Positions 14,537-25,462 of a DNA stretch of 31,075 bases are shown here, piece after piece. Origin of the DNA: Candidatus Latescibacterota bacterium (GTDB taxonomy: Bacteria; Latescibacterota; UBA2968; UBA8231); NCBI GenBank assembly GCA_022827165.1, contig JAJDTN010000289.1, positions 1 through 31,075 on the forward strand, in the 5' to 3' direction. Made by a program: the position numbers and the translations under genes. Positions within the stretch are counted from its first letter, which is position 1. Every line of letters starts with the position of its first letter. The notes beneath the pieces are model-generated. The model ran no database searches. It saw only the letters and a program-made list of their open reading frames with translations, and had not been told where the DNA came from.

Positions 14537-15760
14537 ATGCTCACCGTCGAGGAGGCGCGCGCCGCCGTCCTGGAGCGCATCCGCCCCCTGGGGGCCGAGC
14601 GCGTCGCCCTCACCGGGGCTCTCGGCCGCGTGCTGGCCGCCGACGTGGCGGCCCCGTACGACAACCCGCCCCACGACAACTCGGCCATGGACGGCTTCGC
14701 CGTGCGCTTCGCCGACGTGGCCGCCGCCACCGAGGAGAGTCCCGCGGCGCTGCCGGTGATCGAGGACATCCCCGCCGGCCGCGTCCCGGAGCACCGGCTG
14801 GAGGCCGGCCAGGCGAGCCGCATCATGACCGGCGCGCCGGTCCCGCCCGGCTGCGACACGGTGATCCGCGTGGAGGACACCCGCGACCACGGCGACCGCG
14901 TCGACATCCTGGTGCCGGCGGAGGAGGGCGCCAACATCCGCCGCCGCGGCGAGGACATGCGCGAGGGCGAGCCCCTGATCCGCGCCGGCGCCGAGCTCGG
15001 CTCCGGGGAGGTGGGCGTCCTCGCGGCGGTGCAGCAGAGCTTCGTCGCCGTCGGCCGGCGGCCCACGGTGGCGGTGCTGTCCTCGGGCGACGAGCTGGTC
15101 GAGATCGACCAGGTCCGCGGTCCGGGGCAGATCGTCAACAGCAACACCCCCGCCCTCGGCGCCGTGGCCCGCGCCTGCGGCGCCGAGCCGGTGCTGCTGC
15201 CCACGGTGGCCGACGACGAGGCCGCCATCCGCGCCTCGGTGGAGACCGCCCTCACCTGCGACTTCGTGGTCTCCTCCGGCGGCGTCTCCGTGGGCGAGCA
15301 CGACTACGTGAAGAAGGTCCTCGACGACCTCGGCGCCGAGGAGGTGCTCTGGCGGGTGGCGATGAAGCCGGGCAAGCCCCTGTTCTTCTGCATGCTCCGG
15401 GGCAAGCCCTACTTCGGGCTGCCCGGCAACCCCGTGTCGAGCCTGATGTCGTTCCTGCAGTTCGTCGGCCCCGCCGTGCGCAAGGCCGCCGGCCATCCGC
15501 CGGAGCGCTGGCCCCTGCCCGAGAGCACCGCCCTCATGGAGCACGACGTGGCCAACGACGGCGACCGCCGCAACTTCCTGCGGGCGCGGCTGCGCCTCGA
15601 CGGCGGCGGCCGCCTGACGGCCAGCACCTCGCACCGGGCCCAGGGCTCCCACATCCTCACCTCCATGCTCGGGGCCAACGGCATCGTCGTCCTCGACCCG
15701 GACCAGGCCGCCGCCGCGGGCGAGCCCGTGACGGTGCAGGTCATCGGCGCCGTCGCCTGA
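14537..15760 (+). CDS. moeA: Molybdopterin molybdenumtransferase MoeA
   Basis: A 407-residue MoeA, the enzyme that inserts molybdate into adenylylated molybdopterin to form molybdenum cofactor. Family hallmarks in order: YDNPPHDNSAMDGFAV near residues 41-56, IMTGAPVPPGCDTVIRVED (about 95-113), VAVLSSGDELVE near 178-189, VVSSGGVSVGEHDYV (about 245-259) and YFGLPGNPVSSLMSF near 293-307. Domain III and the C-terminal beta-barrel domain IV follow. Length is normal. No clear ribosome-binding site is seen before the ATG, 38 bp after the NfuA-like gene. The Nudix gene starts two bases after its stop. No other molybdenum-cofactor genes lie in the window. Confidence 0.95.
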   Translation: MLTVEEARAAVLERIRPLGAERVALTGALGRVLAADVAAPYDNPPHDNSAMDGFAVRFADVAAATEESPAALPVIEDIPAGRVPEHRLEAGQASRIMTGAPVPPGCDTVIRVEDTRDHGDRVDILVPAEEGANIRRRGEDMREGEPLIRAGAELGSGEVGVLAAVQQSFVAVGRRPTVAVLSSGDELVEIDQVRGPGQIVNSNTPALGAVARACGAEPVLLPTVADDEAAIRASVETALTCDFVVSSGGVSVGEHDYVKKVLDDLGAEEVLWRVAMKPGKPLFFCMLRGKPYFGLPGNPVSSLMSFLQFVGPAVRKAAGHPPERWPLPESTALMEHDVANDGDRRNFLRARLRLDGGGRLTASTSHRAQGSHILTSMLGANGIVVLDPDQAAAAGEPVTVQVIGAVA

Positions 15761-15762
15761 GG

Positions 15763-16338
15763 ATGGGGCGGGTCGAGGTCCACGGCCGCCGGACCCTGCT
15801 CGACCGCTTCTTCCGGGTGGAGGAGGTCGACCTCAGCCACGAGCGTCCCGACGGCTCCATGAGCCGCCCCCTGACGCGGCTCAACGTCGACCGCGGCGAC
15901 GGGGCGGCGGTGGTGCTCCACGACCCGGAGCGCGGCGTCGTCGTTCTGGTGCGCCAGTTCCGTTTCTCCGCCTGGGAGAAGGGACCGGGCTGGCTGCACG
16001 AGCTGGTGGCGGGGACGGTCCCCGAAGGGCAGCAGCCCGAGGACGTGGCCCGCGCCGAGTGCCTGGAGGAAGCCGGCTACGAGGTGGACCGTCTGGAGCC
16101 GGTCGGCAGCTTCTACCTGACCCCGGGCGGCTCCTCGGAGCGGATCTTCCTCTACTACGCGGCGGTGGGCGCCGGACAGCGCCGCGGCCCCGGCGGCGGC
16201 CTCGAGGAGGAGGGCGAGAGCATCGAGGTTCTGGAGTGGCCCGAGGAGGAGGTGTGGGCCGCCCTGGACGCCGGAAGGATCGCCGACGCCAAGACCCTGG
16301 TGGGCCTCATGTGGCTGCGGCGGCGCCTCTTTTCCTGA
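15763..16338 (+). CDS. Nudix hydrolase, ADP-ribose pyrophosphatase-like
   Basis: A 191-residue Nudix protein resembling ADP-ribose/GDP-mannose pyrophosphatases, which split nucleotide-sugar diphosphates into NMP and sugar phosphate. An N-terminal beta-strand region ([15 protein letters not shown]) is followed by VVLVRQFRF and the Nudix box starting at G84. In the box G-x5-E-x7-R-E-U-x-E-E-x-G-U, the metal-binding E99, E102, E103 and G105 are kept, but the first Glu is Q90 and the Arg is A98. The later [16 protein letters not shown] is typical of the ADP-ribose/GDP-mannose branch. It starts two bases after the moeA stop, so it is probably cotranslated. Activity is likely, but specificity and rate may be altered. 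Confidence 0.88.
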   Translation: MGRVEVHGRRTLLDRFFRVEEVDLSHERPDGSMSRPLTRLNVDRGDGAAVVLHDPERGVVVLVRQFRFSAWEKGPGWLHELVAGTVPEGQQPEDVARAECLEEAGYEVDRLEPVGSFYLTPGGSSERIFLYYAAVGAGQRRGPGGGLEEEGESIEVLEWPEEEVWAALDAGRIADAKTLVGLMWLRRRLFS

Positions 16339-16399
16339 GGTCCGGGTCTGCGGATATTACCCCGGCTTCACCGGGAATCCCATCAAGGAGCCACTCCCC

Positions 16400-18373
<1,974 letters not shown>

Positions 18374-18377
18374 TCCC

Positions 18378-19991
18378 GTGTACGACCTGCTCGTCACCGG
18401 AGGCCGTCTCCTCGACGGGACCGGCGCCCCGGCGCGCGCCGCCGACGTGGCCGTCCAGAACGGCCGCATCGCCGCCATCGGCGATCTCGCCGGGGCCCCG
18501 GCCGGGTCCACCGTCGACGCCTCCGGGCGCTTCGTCGCCCCCGGCTTCATCGACATCCACACCCACTCCGACCTCACCCTCCTGGTCGAGGGCCGCGCCT
18601 CCTCCTCCGTGGCCCAGGGGATCACCACCCAGATCGTCGGCAACTGCGGCGTCTCGGCGGCCCCCACGAGGGACTACGAGCCCTACTACGGCCCCCTGGA
18701 CCCGGCCATGACCCGCGGCCTCGAGTGCGACTGGAACGGCTTCGACGGCTACTTCGCGCGCCTGGAGGACCAGGGCGTCGGCACCAACGTGGCCGCCCTC
18801 GTGGGCCACGGGAACGTGCGGGTGGCGGCCATGGGCTGGGACGACCGCGAGGCGACGCCGGCGGAGATGGAACGCATGAGGCAGCTCACCGCCCGGGCCA
18901 TGGAGGACGGCGCCGTCGGCCTCTCCAGCGGCCTGGCCTACGCCCCCGGGCCCTACGCCCCGCTGGACGAGCTCGTCGCCCTCGGCGAGGTGATCGCCCC
19001 CTTCGGCGGCATCTACACCAGCCACATCCGCAACCAGACGAAGGGAATCGCCGAGGCCGTGGCCGAGGTCACCGCCGTGGCCGAGGGCGCCGGGGTGGCG
19101 GGCCACGTGTCGCACATGCAGCCGGGGTCCCCCATGCTCGGCGCCACCGCCGGCCTGCTGGCGGAGATGGACGCGCTACGGGAGCGCGGGGTCGACGTCA
19201 GCTGCGACGCCATCCCCTACACGATCGGCTCCACGACCCTGAAGTCGCTGCTGCCGCCCTGGTCCCTCGACGGCGGCGACGAGGCGCTGCTGCGCCGGCT
19301 GCGCGACCCGGAGCAGCGCCGCGCCATCCAGGCCGACACCCTCGCCCACGGGGCCGAGAGCGGCGGCAGCCGCAAGCGCAACCTCGCGAAGGAGGGGGCC
19401 TGGGACCGCATCTGGCTCGGCAGCGCCGGCGACGCCAACGCCCACCTGACGGGCCGCTCCTTCGCCGAGATCGGCCGGCTCCGGGGGCAGGACCCGCACG
19501 ATGCCGTCCTCGACATCCTGGTCGAGGAGGAGGCGCGGCCCTGGATGCTGGCCGAGGACGTGGGCGAGGAGGACTTCCTCAACATCGCCCGCCACGAGAC
19601 CGGCGGGGTGATCTCCGACGGCTTCTCGCTGATCCCGGAGGGGGTCCTGGCCGAGGGCAAGCACCACCCGCGGTCGTACGGCGCCTTCCCCTACTTCCTG
19701 CGCCGCTTCATCCGCGACCAGGGGGCCCTCACCTGGGAGCAGGCCGTGCACAAGCTCACCGGGCACGCGGGGGCGCGCTTCCGCCTCGCCGGGCGGGGCG
19801 TGCTGCGCGAGGGCGCCTGGGCGGACCTCGTCGTCTTCGACCCCGAAACCGTGGGCGAGACGGCCGACTTCGACGACCCCTACCGCTACCCGCGGGGGAT
19901 CGACCACGTATACGTCAACGGCGTCGCCGCCGTGAGCGGCGGCCGGCTCACCGACCGCTGCCCCGGGCGAGTGCTGCGCCGGGCGGCCTGA
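18378..19991 (+). CDS. N-acyl-D-amino-acid deacylase-like amidohydrolase
   Basis: A 537-residue amidohydrolase of the D-aminoacylase (DAN) branch, which hydrolyses N-acyl-D-amino acids to free D-amino acid and a carboxylate such as acetate. The metal-site motifs are present: DIHTHSD (H61, H63, D65), the family-typical Cys in GNCGVSAAP (C90), YTSHIR, HVSHMQ, and the late ISDGFSL Asp acting as general base. The start is GTG at 18378, four bases after the acs stop; no strong ribosome-binding site, so coupling to acs is likely. Length matches characterised D-aminoacylases (about 480-540). The SDG loop is followed by KHHPRSYGAFPYFLRRF, as in this subfamily. No signal peptide. The acyl group and amino acid cannot be predicted, and imidase or dihydropyrimidinase-like use is a less likely alternative. 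Confidence 0.88.
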   Translation: MYDLLVTGGRLLDGTGAPARAADVAVQNGRIAAIGDLAGAPAGSTVDASGRFVAPGFIDIHTHSDLTLLVEGRASSSVAQGITTQIVGNCGVSAAPTRDYEPYYGPLDPAMTRGLECDWNGFDGYFARLEDQGVGTNVAALVGHGNVRVAAMGWDDREATPAEMERMRQLTARAMEDGAVGLSSGLAYAPGPYAPLDELVALGEVIAPFGGIYTSHIRNQTKGIAEAVAEVTAVAEGAGVAGHVSHMQPGSPMLGATAGLLAEMDALRERGVDVSCDAIPYTIGSTTLKSLLPPWSLDGGDEALLRRLRDPEQRRAIQADTLAHGAESGGSRKRNLAKEGAWDRIWLGSAGDANAHLTGRSFAEIGRLRGQDPHDAVLDILVEEEARPWMLAEDVGEEDFLNIARHETGGVISDGFSLIPEGVLAEGKHHPRSYGAFPYFLRRFIRDQGALTWEQAVHKLTGHAGARFRLAGRGVLREGAWADLVVFDPETVGETADFDDPYRYPRGIDHVYVNGVAAVSGGRLTDRCPGRVLRRAA

Positions 19992-20000
19992 AGGGACATC

Positions 20001-20735
20001 GTGAGGGAGCCGGTATACGACGACACCGACCTGATTCCGGGACAGCCCTGGCGAGTTCACGACAGCGGGCGTCCGCAGCCCCGCATCGTCACCCCCGCCG
20101 CCGAGCCGGGGGGGCCGCCCTCCGACGCGGTGGTGCTCTTCGACGGCACCGATCTGTCCGAGTGGGAGAGCGCCGGCAACCCGGGGGAGAAGGCGGGCTG
20201 GAAGATCGCCGACGGCTGCGTGGAGGTCGTGCCCGGCACCGGGGACATGCAGACTGTCAGGCGCTTCGGGGACTGCCAGGTTCACCTGGAGTGGGCGACA
20301 CCGACCGAGGTCACCGACGACAGCCAGCTGCGCGGCAACAGCGGCGTCTACCTCATGGGGCTCTACGAGATCGCGATCCTCGACGGCTACGACAACCCCA
20401 CCTACGCCGACGGCGCCGCCGGCTCGATCTACGGCCAGTTCCCGCCCTTCATCAACGCCTGCCGTGCGCCTGGAGACTGGCAGTCCTTCGACATCTTCTT
20501 CGAGACCCCCCGCTGGGACGAGGGCTGGCTGGTGGAACCGGCACGCTTCACCGTGCTCCACAACGGCCTGCTGCTGCACCACCGCCAGGAGGCGATGGGT
20601 CCCACGGTCCACCTCGAAACCAGCTCCTACGCCTCCCCTCACGACGAGGAAGGCCCCCTGCTGCTGCAGGACCACGGCCCCATGCGTTTCCGCAATATCT
20701 GGCTACGGCCGCTCACCGACTACGACGCAGAATGA
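20001..20735 (+). CDS. DUF1080 (3-keto-disaccharide hydrolase-like) protein, copy 1
   Basis: A 244-residue concanavalin-like beta-sandwich protein of the DUF1080 family. Some members hydrolyse 3-keto-glucosides and 3-keto-disaccharides formed by sugar oxidation. Diagnostic stretches: VVLFDGTDLSEWES (46-57 region), FGDCQVHLEW, RGNSGVYLMGLYEIAILDGY, PPFINACRAPGDWQSFDI, and LLQDHGPMRFRNIWLRPL at the end. Start is GTG at 20001 after AAGGGA. No signal peptide is visible, unlike many exported family members, which suggests an intracellular substrate. Copy 2 (20761-21498) is about 81% identical by my count. It follows the amidohydrolase gene by 9 bp. Confidence 0.88.
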   Translation: MREPVYDDTDLIPGQPWRVHDSGRPQPRIVTPAAEPGGPPSDAVVLFDGTDLSEWESAGNPGEKAGWKIADGCVEVVPGTGDMQTVRRFGDCQVHLEWATPTEVTDDSQLRGNSGVYLMGLYEIAILDGYDNPTYADGAAGSIYGQFPPFINACRAPGDWQSFDIFFETPRWDEGWLVEPARFTVLHNGLLLHHRQEAMGPTVHLETSSYASPHDEEGPLLLQDHGPMRFRNIWLRPLTDYDAE

Positions 20736-21498
20736 GGCCGGGAGGCCTGAAGGAGAATCGATGGCAAGCCTGGGATACGACGACACCGACCTGATACCCG
20801 GACAGCCCTGGCGAGTCCACGACAGCCGGCGCCCGCATCCTCGCATCGTCACCCCCGCCGCCGCGCCGGGGGGGCCGCCCTCCGACGCGGTGGTGCTCTT
20901 CGACGGCACCGACCTGTCCGAGTGGGAGAGCGCCCGCAGCCCGGGGGAGGAGGCGGCCTGGAAGGTGGAGGACGGCCACGTGGAGGTCGTGCCCGGCACC
21001 GGGGACATTCAGACCGTCAAGCGCTTCGGGGACTGTCAGCTCCACCTGGAGTGGGCGAGCCCGTCCGAGGTGGTCGGCGAGAGCCAGGGCCGCGGCAACA
21101 GCGGCGTCTTCCTCATGGGGCTCTACGAGATCCAGGTCCTCGACGGCTACGACAACCCCACCTACGCCGACGGCGGCGCCGGCTCCATCTACGGCCAGTT
21201 CCCGCCCTTCGTGAACGCCTGCCGCCCGCCGGGGGAGTGGCAGTCCTACGACCTCGTCTTCGAGACCCCGCGCTGGGACGAGGGCTGGCTGGTGGAGCCG
21301 GCGCGCCTCACCCTTTTCCACAACGGCCTGCTGCTGCACCACCGCCAGGAGGCGCAGGGGCCCACGGGTCACCGCAACACCTGCTCCTACGCCACGCAAC
21401 ACGACGAGGAAGGCCCCCTGAAGCTGCAGGACCACGGCAACCCGACGCGCTTCCGCAACATCTGGATGCGGCCGCTCACCGACTACGACGCCGAATGA
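20010..21498 (+). repeat. Tandem gene duplication of DUF1080 genes
   Basis: The DNA of 20010-20735 and 20770-21498 aligns along its length, with long runs of identity such as that around 20106-20165 against 20874-20933. One codon is inserted in copy 2 near its end. Divergence is scattered, often at third codon positions, showing both copies have been under selection since duplication. Confidence 0.85.
20761..21498 (+). CDS. DUF1080 (3-keto-disaccharide hydrolase-like) protein, copy 2
   Basis: A 245-residue tandem paralogue of the gene at 20001. It keeps all family stretches (VVLFDGTDLSEWES, RGNSGVFLMGLYEIQVLDGY, LQDHGNPTRFRNIW) and, like copy 1, lacks a signal peptide. Differences cluster at the N-terminus, around residues 60-75, and in a surface segment where copy 1 has VHLETSSYASPH and this one GHRNTCSYATQH. 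AAGGAG (20750-20755) precedes the ATG. Its TGA overlaps the ATG of the DUF362 fusion gene (ATGA), so the two are translationally coupled. The two copies may accept different sugar linkages, but nothing in the sequence proves it. Confidence 0.88.
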   Translation: MASLGYDDTDLIPGQPWRVHDSRRPHPRIVTPAAAPGGPPSDAVVLFDGTDLSEWESARSPGEEAAWKVEDGHVEVVPGTGDIQTVKRFGDCQLHLEWASPSEVVGESQGRGNSGVFLMGLYEIQVLDGYDNPTYADGGAGSIYGQFPPFVNACRPPGEWQSYDLVFETPRWDEGWLVEPARLTLFHNGLLLHHRQEAQGPTGHRNTCSYATQHDEEGPLKLQDHGNPTRFRNIWMRPLTDYDAE

Positions 21499-24074
21499 GG
21501 CCGGCCGCCGCCGGGATCCTCGGCCCGGGCACGGCCCTGGTCCTGGCGATGGCCGCGGCCGCCTGGCCCTCCACCGGGCCGGTGGTCTCCGTGGTGCGCT
21601 CCGACGACGCCGGCCTGCCGGCGCCGGTGCCCGCCGACCAGTCCCTCGACTACGCCGCCCACGTCCGGCCCATGGTGCGCGCCGCCGTGGAGCGCTCCGG
21701 CCTCCGGGAGCGGATCCAGGCCGCCCGCCCGGGCCCCGACGGCGTCGTCGACGTGGTCTGCAAGGTCAACATCGTTCACGTCGACCATGTGCCGGGCGAC
21801 ATCACCGACTCGCGGGTGGTCAAGGCGCTCCTCGAGGCGGTCCACGAGTGGGCTCCGGGCGCCCGGCTGACGATCGCCGAGGGCGGCGTCTGGATACCGC
21901 CGGAGCGCAAGGACCTGATCGCGCTGCTCGACCGCGTGGAGGTCGGCGACGGCTTCGAGGCCGCCGGGTACCGCGCCTTGCTCCGCGACCCCGACCTCGC
22001 CGGCGCCGACCTGCGCATCGTCGACCTCAACTACGACGACGCCGTCGCGGTGGAGCCGCCGGGCGGAGGGCTGTCGGCCGAGAGCTACTGGGTGCCGCGG
22101 ACGGTGCGGGAGGCGGAGGTCCTGATCAGCGTGCCGGTGCTCAAGATCACCGGCGTCGTGGGCATGACCGTGGCGATGAAGAACCTGATCGGCATCGCCC
22201 CGGGACTGAAGTACGGCTGGCCGAAGCTGAGAGGCTGGCCGCCGGAATCGGGCAGCCCCGGCCTGTGGCACACGCACCAGACCCTCGACGAGACGATCGT
22301 CGACCTGGCCGGCGTGGCCGGGGTGGACTTCGCCGTGGTCGACGGCATCGTCGGCATGGAGCGGGAACGGATCCGCTCGGAGGGCGGCTTTCCCGTGCGC
22401 GTCAACACGATCGTGGCCGGCCCGGACATGCTCGCCGTCGACGCCGTGGCCGCCCGGCTGATGGGGTTGAACCCCGCCGACATGGAGTTCCTGCAGGTCG
22501 GACAGCGCCGCGGCCTGGGGGTGGCCGACCTCGACCGCCTCCGGGTGCGGGACGACCTCGAGGACCTCGTCCGCCGCTTCGAGAAGAAGCCCCACGACGA
22601 GAACTCCCGCTACGGCATGGGCAACCGCACCTGGCTCCTCAAGGGCCCGGTTCCCGTTGACGCCGACGCCGGCATCGATCCGGCGGTCACGCCCCGTCCC
22701 GGCGCCGGCGGCTGGTCCGGCCCCGTCTACTTCCACGACGACCGGATCGACCTCGACCGCCACTTCTCCGACCCCACCCACTGCGTGGTCTACGCCTACG
22801 CCGAGTTCGACGCCCCCCGCGACGAGCGGGCCGAGGTGTGGGTCGGGTCGGACGAGGGTCTGACGGTGTGGATCGACGGGCGGCAGGTCCACCGGTTCCG
22901 CGGCCGGCGGCGTCACTTCCTGCCCTGCGAGCGCGTGCCCATCCACCTGACGAAGGGCCGCCACCGGGTGCTCGTCCGCGCCGAGCAGCGTCGCGGCGAC
23001 TTCGACTTCAGCCTCAAGCTGTGCGAGGCGGAAGAGGACGAGCGCTACGACGGCAACGCCGTTCTCGGCCTGCGCTGGCGCACCCCCGAAGGAGCGGGGC
23101 CGGCCACGGAGGTCCGGGTCCAGCAGGGCCGCCGCACCCTGCCCTGGTACGCCGAGACCCTGGTGGACGAGACCCGGCGCGGCCACCTGCTCCTCTCCGC
23201 CATCCTGCCGGCCCATGGACAGACCGCCTGGGCGGGGATGGAGCGGGCGGTCATGTGGGCCAACCCGATGGAGCTGTCCATCGACCTCACGGGCCCGGCC
23301 CCCCGCATCATCACCGACAACCTCTCCGCCTTCCGGCTGAACCGCACCGGCCCCCTGGCCGGGCTCCGGTCCTCCGCGGCGGTGTCGATCGACGGCTCCG
23401 AGGTGGCCCTCGGCGGCGGCGACCAGCTCTGCCTGGCCCGGGACGAGGCGGGCTCCTGGCGGGCCGGGGACCCGTCGGCGTGCGAATCGGTGCCCCCCGT
23501 GGCCACGGCGGCCGCCACCCTGGCGAACGACGATCTCACCGGGCCCTGGTACGACACGGCCCTCGGCAACTGGTTCTGCGACTCCATCCTCTTCGCCACC
23601 GGCGCCGAGATCGCCTTCCAGAACAACGCCGGCATCCGCCAGCCCCTGGAGGAGGGGCAGATCACCATCGGCGCCATCTTCCGCATGAACTTCCGCGACG
23701 AGCTCTACACCTTCGAACTCACCGGCGCCGAGGTGCTCGACATCCTCGAGTTCGACGCCCGGGACGGCAAGGAACGGCCGATGCAGGTGGCGGGCCTCTC
23801 CTATGCCGTGGACCGGTCGCGGCCCGAGGGCCGGCGGGTGGTCGAGCACGACCTCGACCTGCGACGGACCTACAAGCTGGCCGCCGAGGACTACCTCGTC
23901 CTGCGGGGAGACCGGTTCTTCGACCGCGAGGTGGAGTGGACCAACACGGAGGTACAGATCGTGGACGCCCAGATCCGCTACGCTGGCCGGCAGGGGACGG
24001 TGACGCCGCCGCCCCTGGGACGGATCCGGCGGCTGGACGCGCCCGCCGACGCCGACCGCGAGGAAGCCCCGTGA
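21495..24074 (+). CDS. DUF362 / sugar-binding-like / 5'-nucleotidase C-terminal domain fusion
   Basis: An 859-residue multidomain protein. An Ala-rich hydrophobic N-terminus (about 1-27) may be a signal peptide. Residues about 30-345 are DUF362, a conserved family of unknown function (VNIVHVDHVPGDITDSRVVK, VPVLKITGVVGMTVAMKNLIG, DAVAARLMGL). About 405-510 look like a PA14- or galactose-binding-like beta domain (VWVGSDEGLTVWIDGRQVH, LTKGRHRVLVRAE). About 575-640 resemble a small beta domain seen after esterases. About 675-830 match the 5'-nucleotidase C-terminal domain (GNWFCDSILFATGAEIAFQN then NAGIR), which in UshA binds the nucleoside. The metallophosphatase domain that normally precedes it is absent. 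ATG at 21495 overlaps the DUF1080 stop as ATGA, and its own TGA overlaps the aminotransferase GTG. The combined function is unknown; ligand binding in the periplasm is plausible. Confidence 0.8.
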   Translation: MRPAAAGILGPGTALVLAMAAAAWPSTGPVVSVVRSDDAGLPAPVPADQSLDYAAHVRPMVRAAVERSGLRERIQAARPGPDGVVDVVCKVNIVHVDHVPGDITDSRVVKALLEAVHEWAPGARLTIAEGGVWIPPERKDLIALLDRVEVGDGFEAAGYRALLRDPDLAGADLRIVDLNYDDAVAVEPPGGGLSAESYWVPRTVREAEVLISVPVLKITGVVGMTVAMKNLIGIAPGLKYGWPKLRGWPPESGSPGLWHTHQTLDETIVDLAGVAGVDFAVVDGIVGMERERIRSEGGFPVRVNTIVAGPDMLAVDAVAARLMGLNPADMEFLQVGQRRGLGVADLDRLRVRDDLEDLVRRFEKKPHDENSRYGMGNRTWLLKGPVPVDADAGIDPAVTPRPGAGGWSGPVYFHDDRIDLDRHFSDPTHCVVYAYAEFDAPRDERAEVWVGSDEGLTVWIDGRQVHRFRGRRRHFLPCERVPIHLTKGRHRVLVRAEQRRGDFDFSLKLCEAEEDERYDGNAVLGLRWRTPEGAGPATEVRVQQGRRTLPWYAETLVDETRRGHLLLSAILPAHGQTAWAGMERAVMWANPMELSIDLTGPAPRIITDNLSAFRLNRTGPLAGLRSSAAVSIDGSEVALGGGDQLCLARDEAGSWRAGDPSACESVPPVATAAATLANDDLTGPWYDTALGNWFCDSILFATGAEIAFQNNAGIRQPLEEGQITIGAIFRMNFRDELYTFELTGAEVLDILEFDARDGKERPMQVAGLSYAVDRSRPEGRRVVEHDLDLRRTYKLAAEDYLVLRGDRFFDREVEWTNTEVQIVDAQIRYAGRQGTVTPPPLGRIRRLDAPADADREEAP

Positions 24075-25447
24075 CCCGGGCCCCCGCACGCGGCATCGAC
24101 CGCCCGGCGCTGGCCGCCGCCGGCGCCGAAGAGGAGGCCGTCTTCGCGGAGCGCAACCCGCGCTCGGCGGCGATGTTCGCCCGCGCCGCCGGATCCCTGC
24201 CCGGCGGCAACACCCGCACCGGCGTGCACATGCCCCCCTTTCCCCTGTACGCCGAGCGGGGCGAGGGCGTCTGGCTGCACGACCTCGACGGCCACCGGCT
24301 GCTGGACTTCGTCAACAACAACACCGCCCTCGTCCTCGGACACGCCCATCCCGCCGTGGTCTCGGCCCTGCGGGAGGCCGTGGGCCGGGGCACCGGGTTC
24401 AGCCGCCCCACCGCCCTCGAGGTCGAGATGGCGGAGCTCATCCGCCGGCGGCTGCCGTCGCTGGAGCGGCTGCGGTTCTGCAGCTCCGGCTCCGAGGCCG
24501 TGATCAACGCCCTGAGGGCCGCCCGCGCCTTCACCGGGCGCACGGGGACGGCCAAGTTCGAGGGCGCCTTCCACGGCATCGACGACCACGCCATGGTCAG
24601 CTACCTGCCGCCGGTCGGTCCGGACCTCGGTCCCGCCGAGGCGCCGCACTCGGTGGCTTCCACGGCGGGTCTCTCCTCGGCGGCCCTCGAGGACGTGGTG
24701 GTCCTGCCCTTCAACGACGCCGGCGCCGTCGAGGCCATCCTCGCCGAGCATGGCAGCCGGCTCGCCGCCGTCATCGTCGATCCCCTGTCCACGGCGGCGG
24801 GGCTGGCCCTGCCCCAGGAGGGCTTCCTCGAGCGGGTGCGGGATGCCGCCCACCGCGCCGGGGCCCTGCTCGTCTTCGACGAGATCGTCAGTTTCCGCAT
24901 GGGGCCGGGAGGGGTGCAGGAGCATCTGGGCGTGCGGCCCGACCTGACCTGCCTCGGCAAGGTCATCGCCGGCGGCACCCCGGGGGCGGTCTTCGGGGGC
25001 CGCGAGGAGGTCATGGCCCTCTACGATCCCCGCCAGGGCGCCAGGATCCCCCAGTCGGGGACGTTCAACGCCAACCCCTTCGCCCTGACCGCGGGCAAGG
25101 TCACGCTGGAGACGATGACCCCCGCCGCCTACGCGCGGATCGCGGAACTGGCGCAGGCCGCGGCCCGGGGGCTGGAGCGGGCCTTTGCCGGGCTGGGTCT
25201 GGCCGCCTGCGTGGTCGTGGCCGGCTCGATCTTCCGCGTCTACTTCCTGGAGAAGCCGCCGCGCAACTACCGCGAGGCGGCGGCCGACGACGCGCAGCTG
25301 CAGCGCTGGCTGCACCTGCGCCTGCTCAACCGCGGGATCTACTGGCGGCAGGGGGGCAGCATCTCCCTGCCTCTCGAGGCCGAGCACGTGGACCAGCTTG
25401 TGGTGACGGTGCGCGACAGCCTCGCGGAGTTGACGCGGGAGGGCTGA
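24071..25447 (+). CDS. Class III aminotransferase, glutamate-1-semialdehyde aminomutase-like
   Basis: A 458-residue PLP-dependent class III aminotransferase of the glutamate-1-semialdehyde 2,1-aminomutase-like branch. SLPGGNTRTGVHM and HDLDGHRLLDFVNNNTALVLGHAHP form the N-terminal substrate region, FCSSGSEAVINALRAAR binds the PLP phosphate, LVFDEIVSFR holds the PLP-contacting Asp, and CLGKVIAGGTPGAVFGG carries the Schiff-base Lys. QSGTFNANPFALTAG closes the active site. Length and motifs fit, but the true HemL genes are usually closer to 430 residues and sit with haem genes. Its position here, overlapping the DUF362 fusion (GTGA at 24071), points to a pathway-specific transaminase or aminomutase. 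Substrate unknown. Confidence 0.85.
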   Translation: MTRAPARGIDRPALAAAGAEEEAVFAERNPRSAAMFARAAGSLPGGNTRTGVHMPPFPLYAERGEGVWLHDLDGHRLLDFVNNNTALVLGHAHPAVVSALREAVGRGTGFSRPTALEVEMAELIRRRLPSLERLRFCSSGSEAVINALRAARAFTGRTGTAKFEGAFHGIDDHAMVSYLPPVGPDLGPAEAPHSVASTAGLSSAALEDVVVLPFNDAGAVEAILAEHGSRLAAVIVDPLSTAAGLALPQEGFLERVRDAAHRAGALLVFDEIVSFRMGPGGVQEHLGVRPDLTCLGKVIAGGTPGAVFGGREEVMALYDPRQGARIPQSGTFNANPFALTAGKVTLETMTPAAYARIAELAQAAARGLERAFAGLGLAACVVVAGSIFRVYFLEKPPRNYREAAADDAQLQRWLHLRLLNRGIYWRQGGSISLPLEAEHVDQLVVTVRDSLAELTREG

Positions 25448-25462
25448 GGGCGAGGAGGCACC

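Noticed and set aside
20001..21498. The DUF1080 pair as an assembly duplication
   Set aside because: The copies differ at about 19% of residues, with scattered DNA changes, which an assembly artefact would not produce.
21483..24089. Another long minus-strand frame antisense to the DUF362 fusion
   Set aside because: Same GC shadow effect; no domain resemblance, whereas the plus strand has several recognisable domains.
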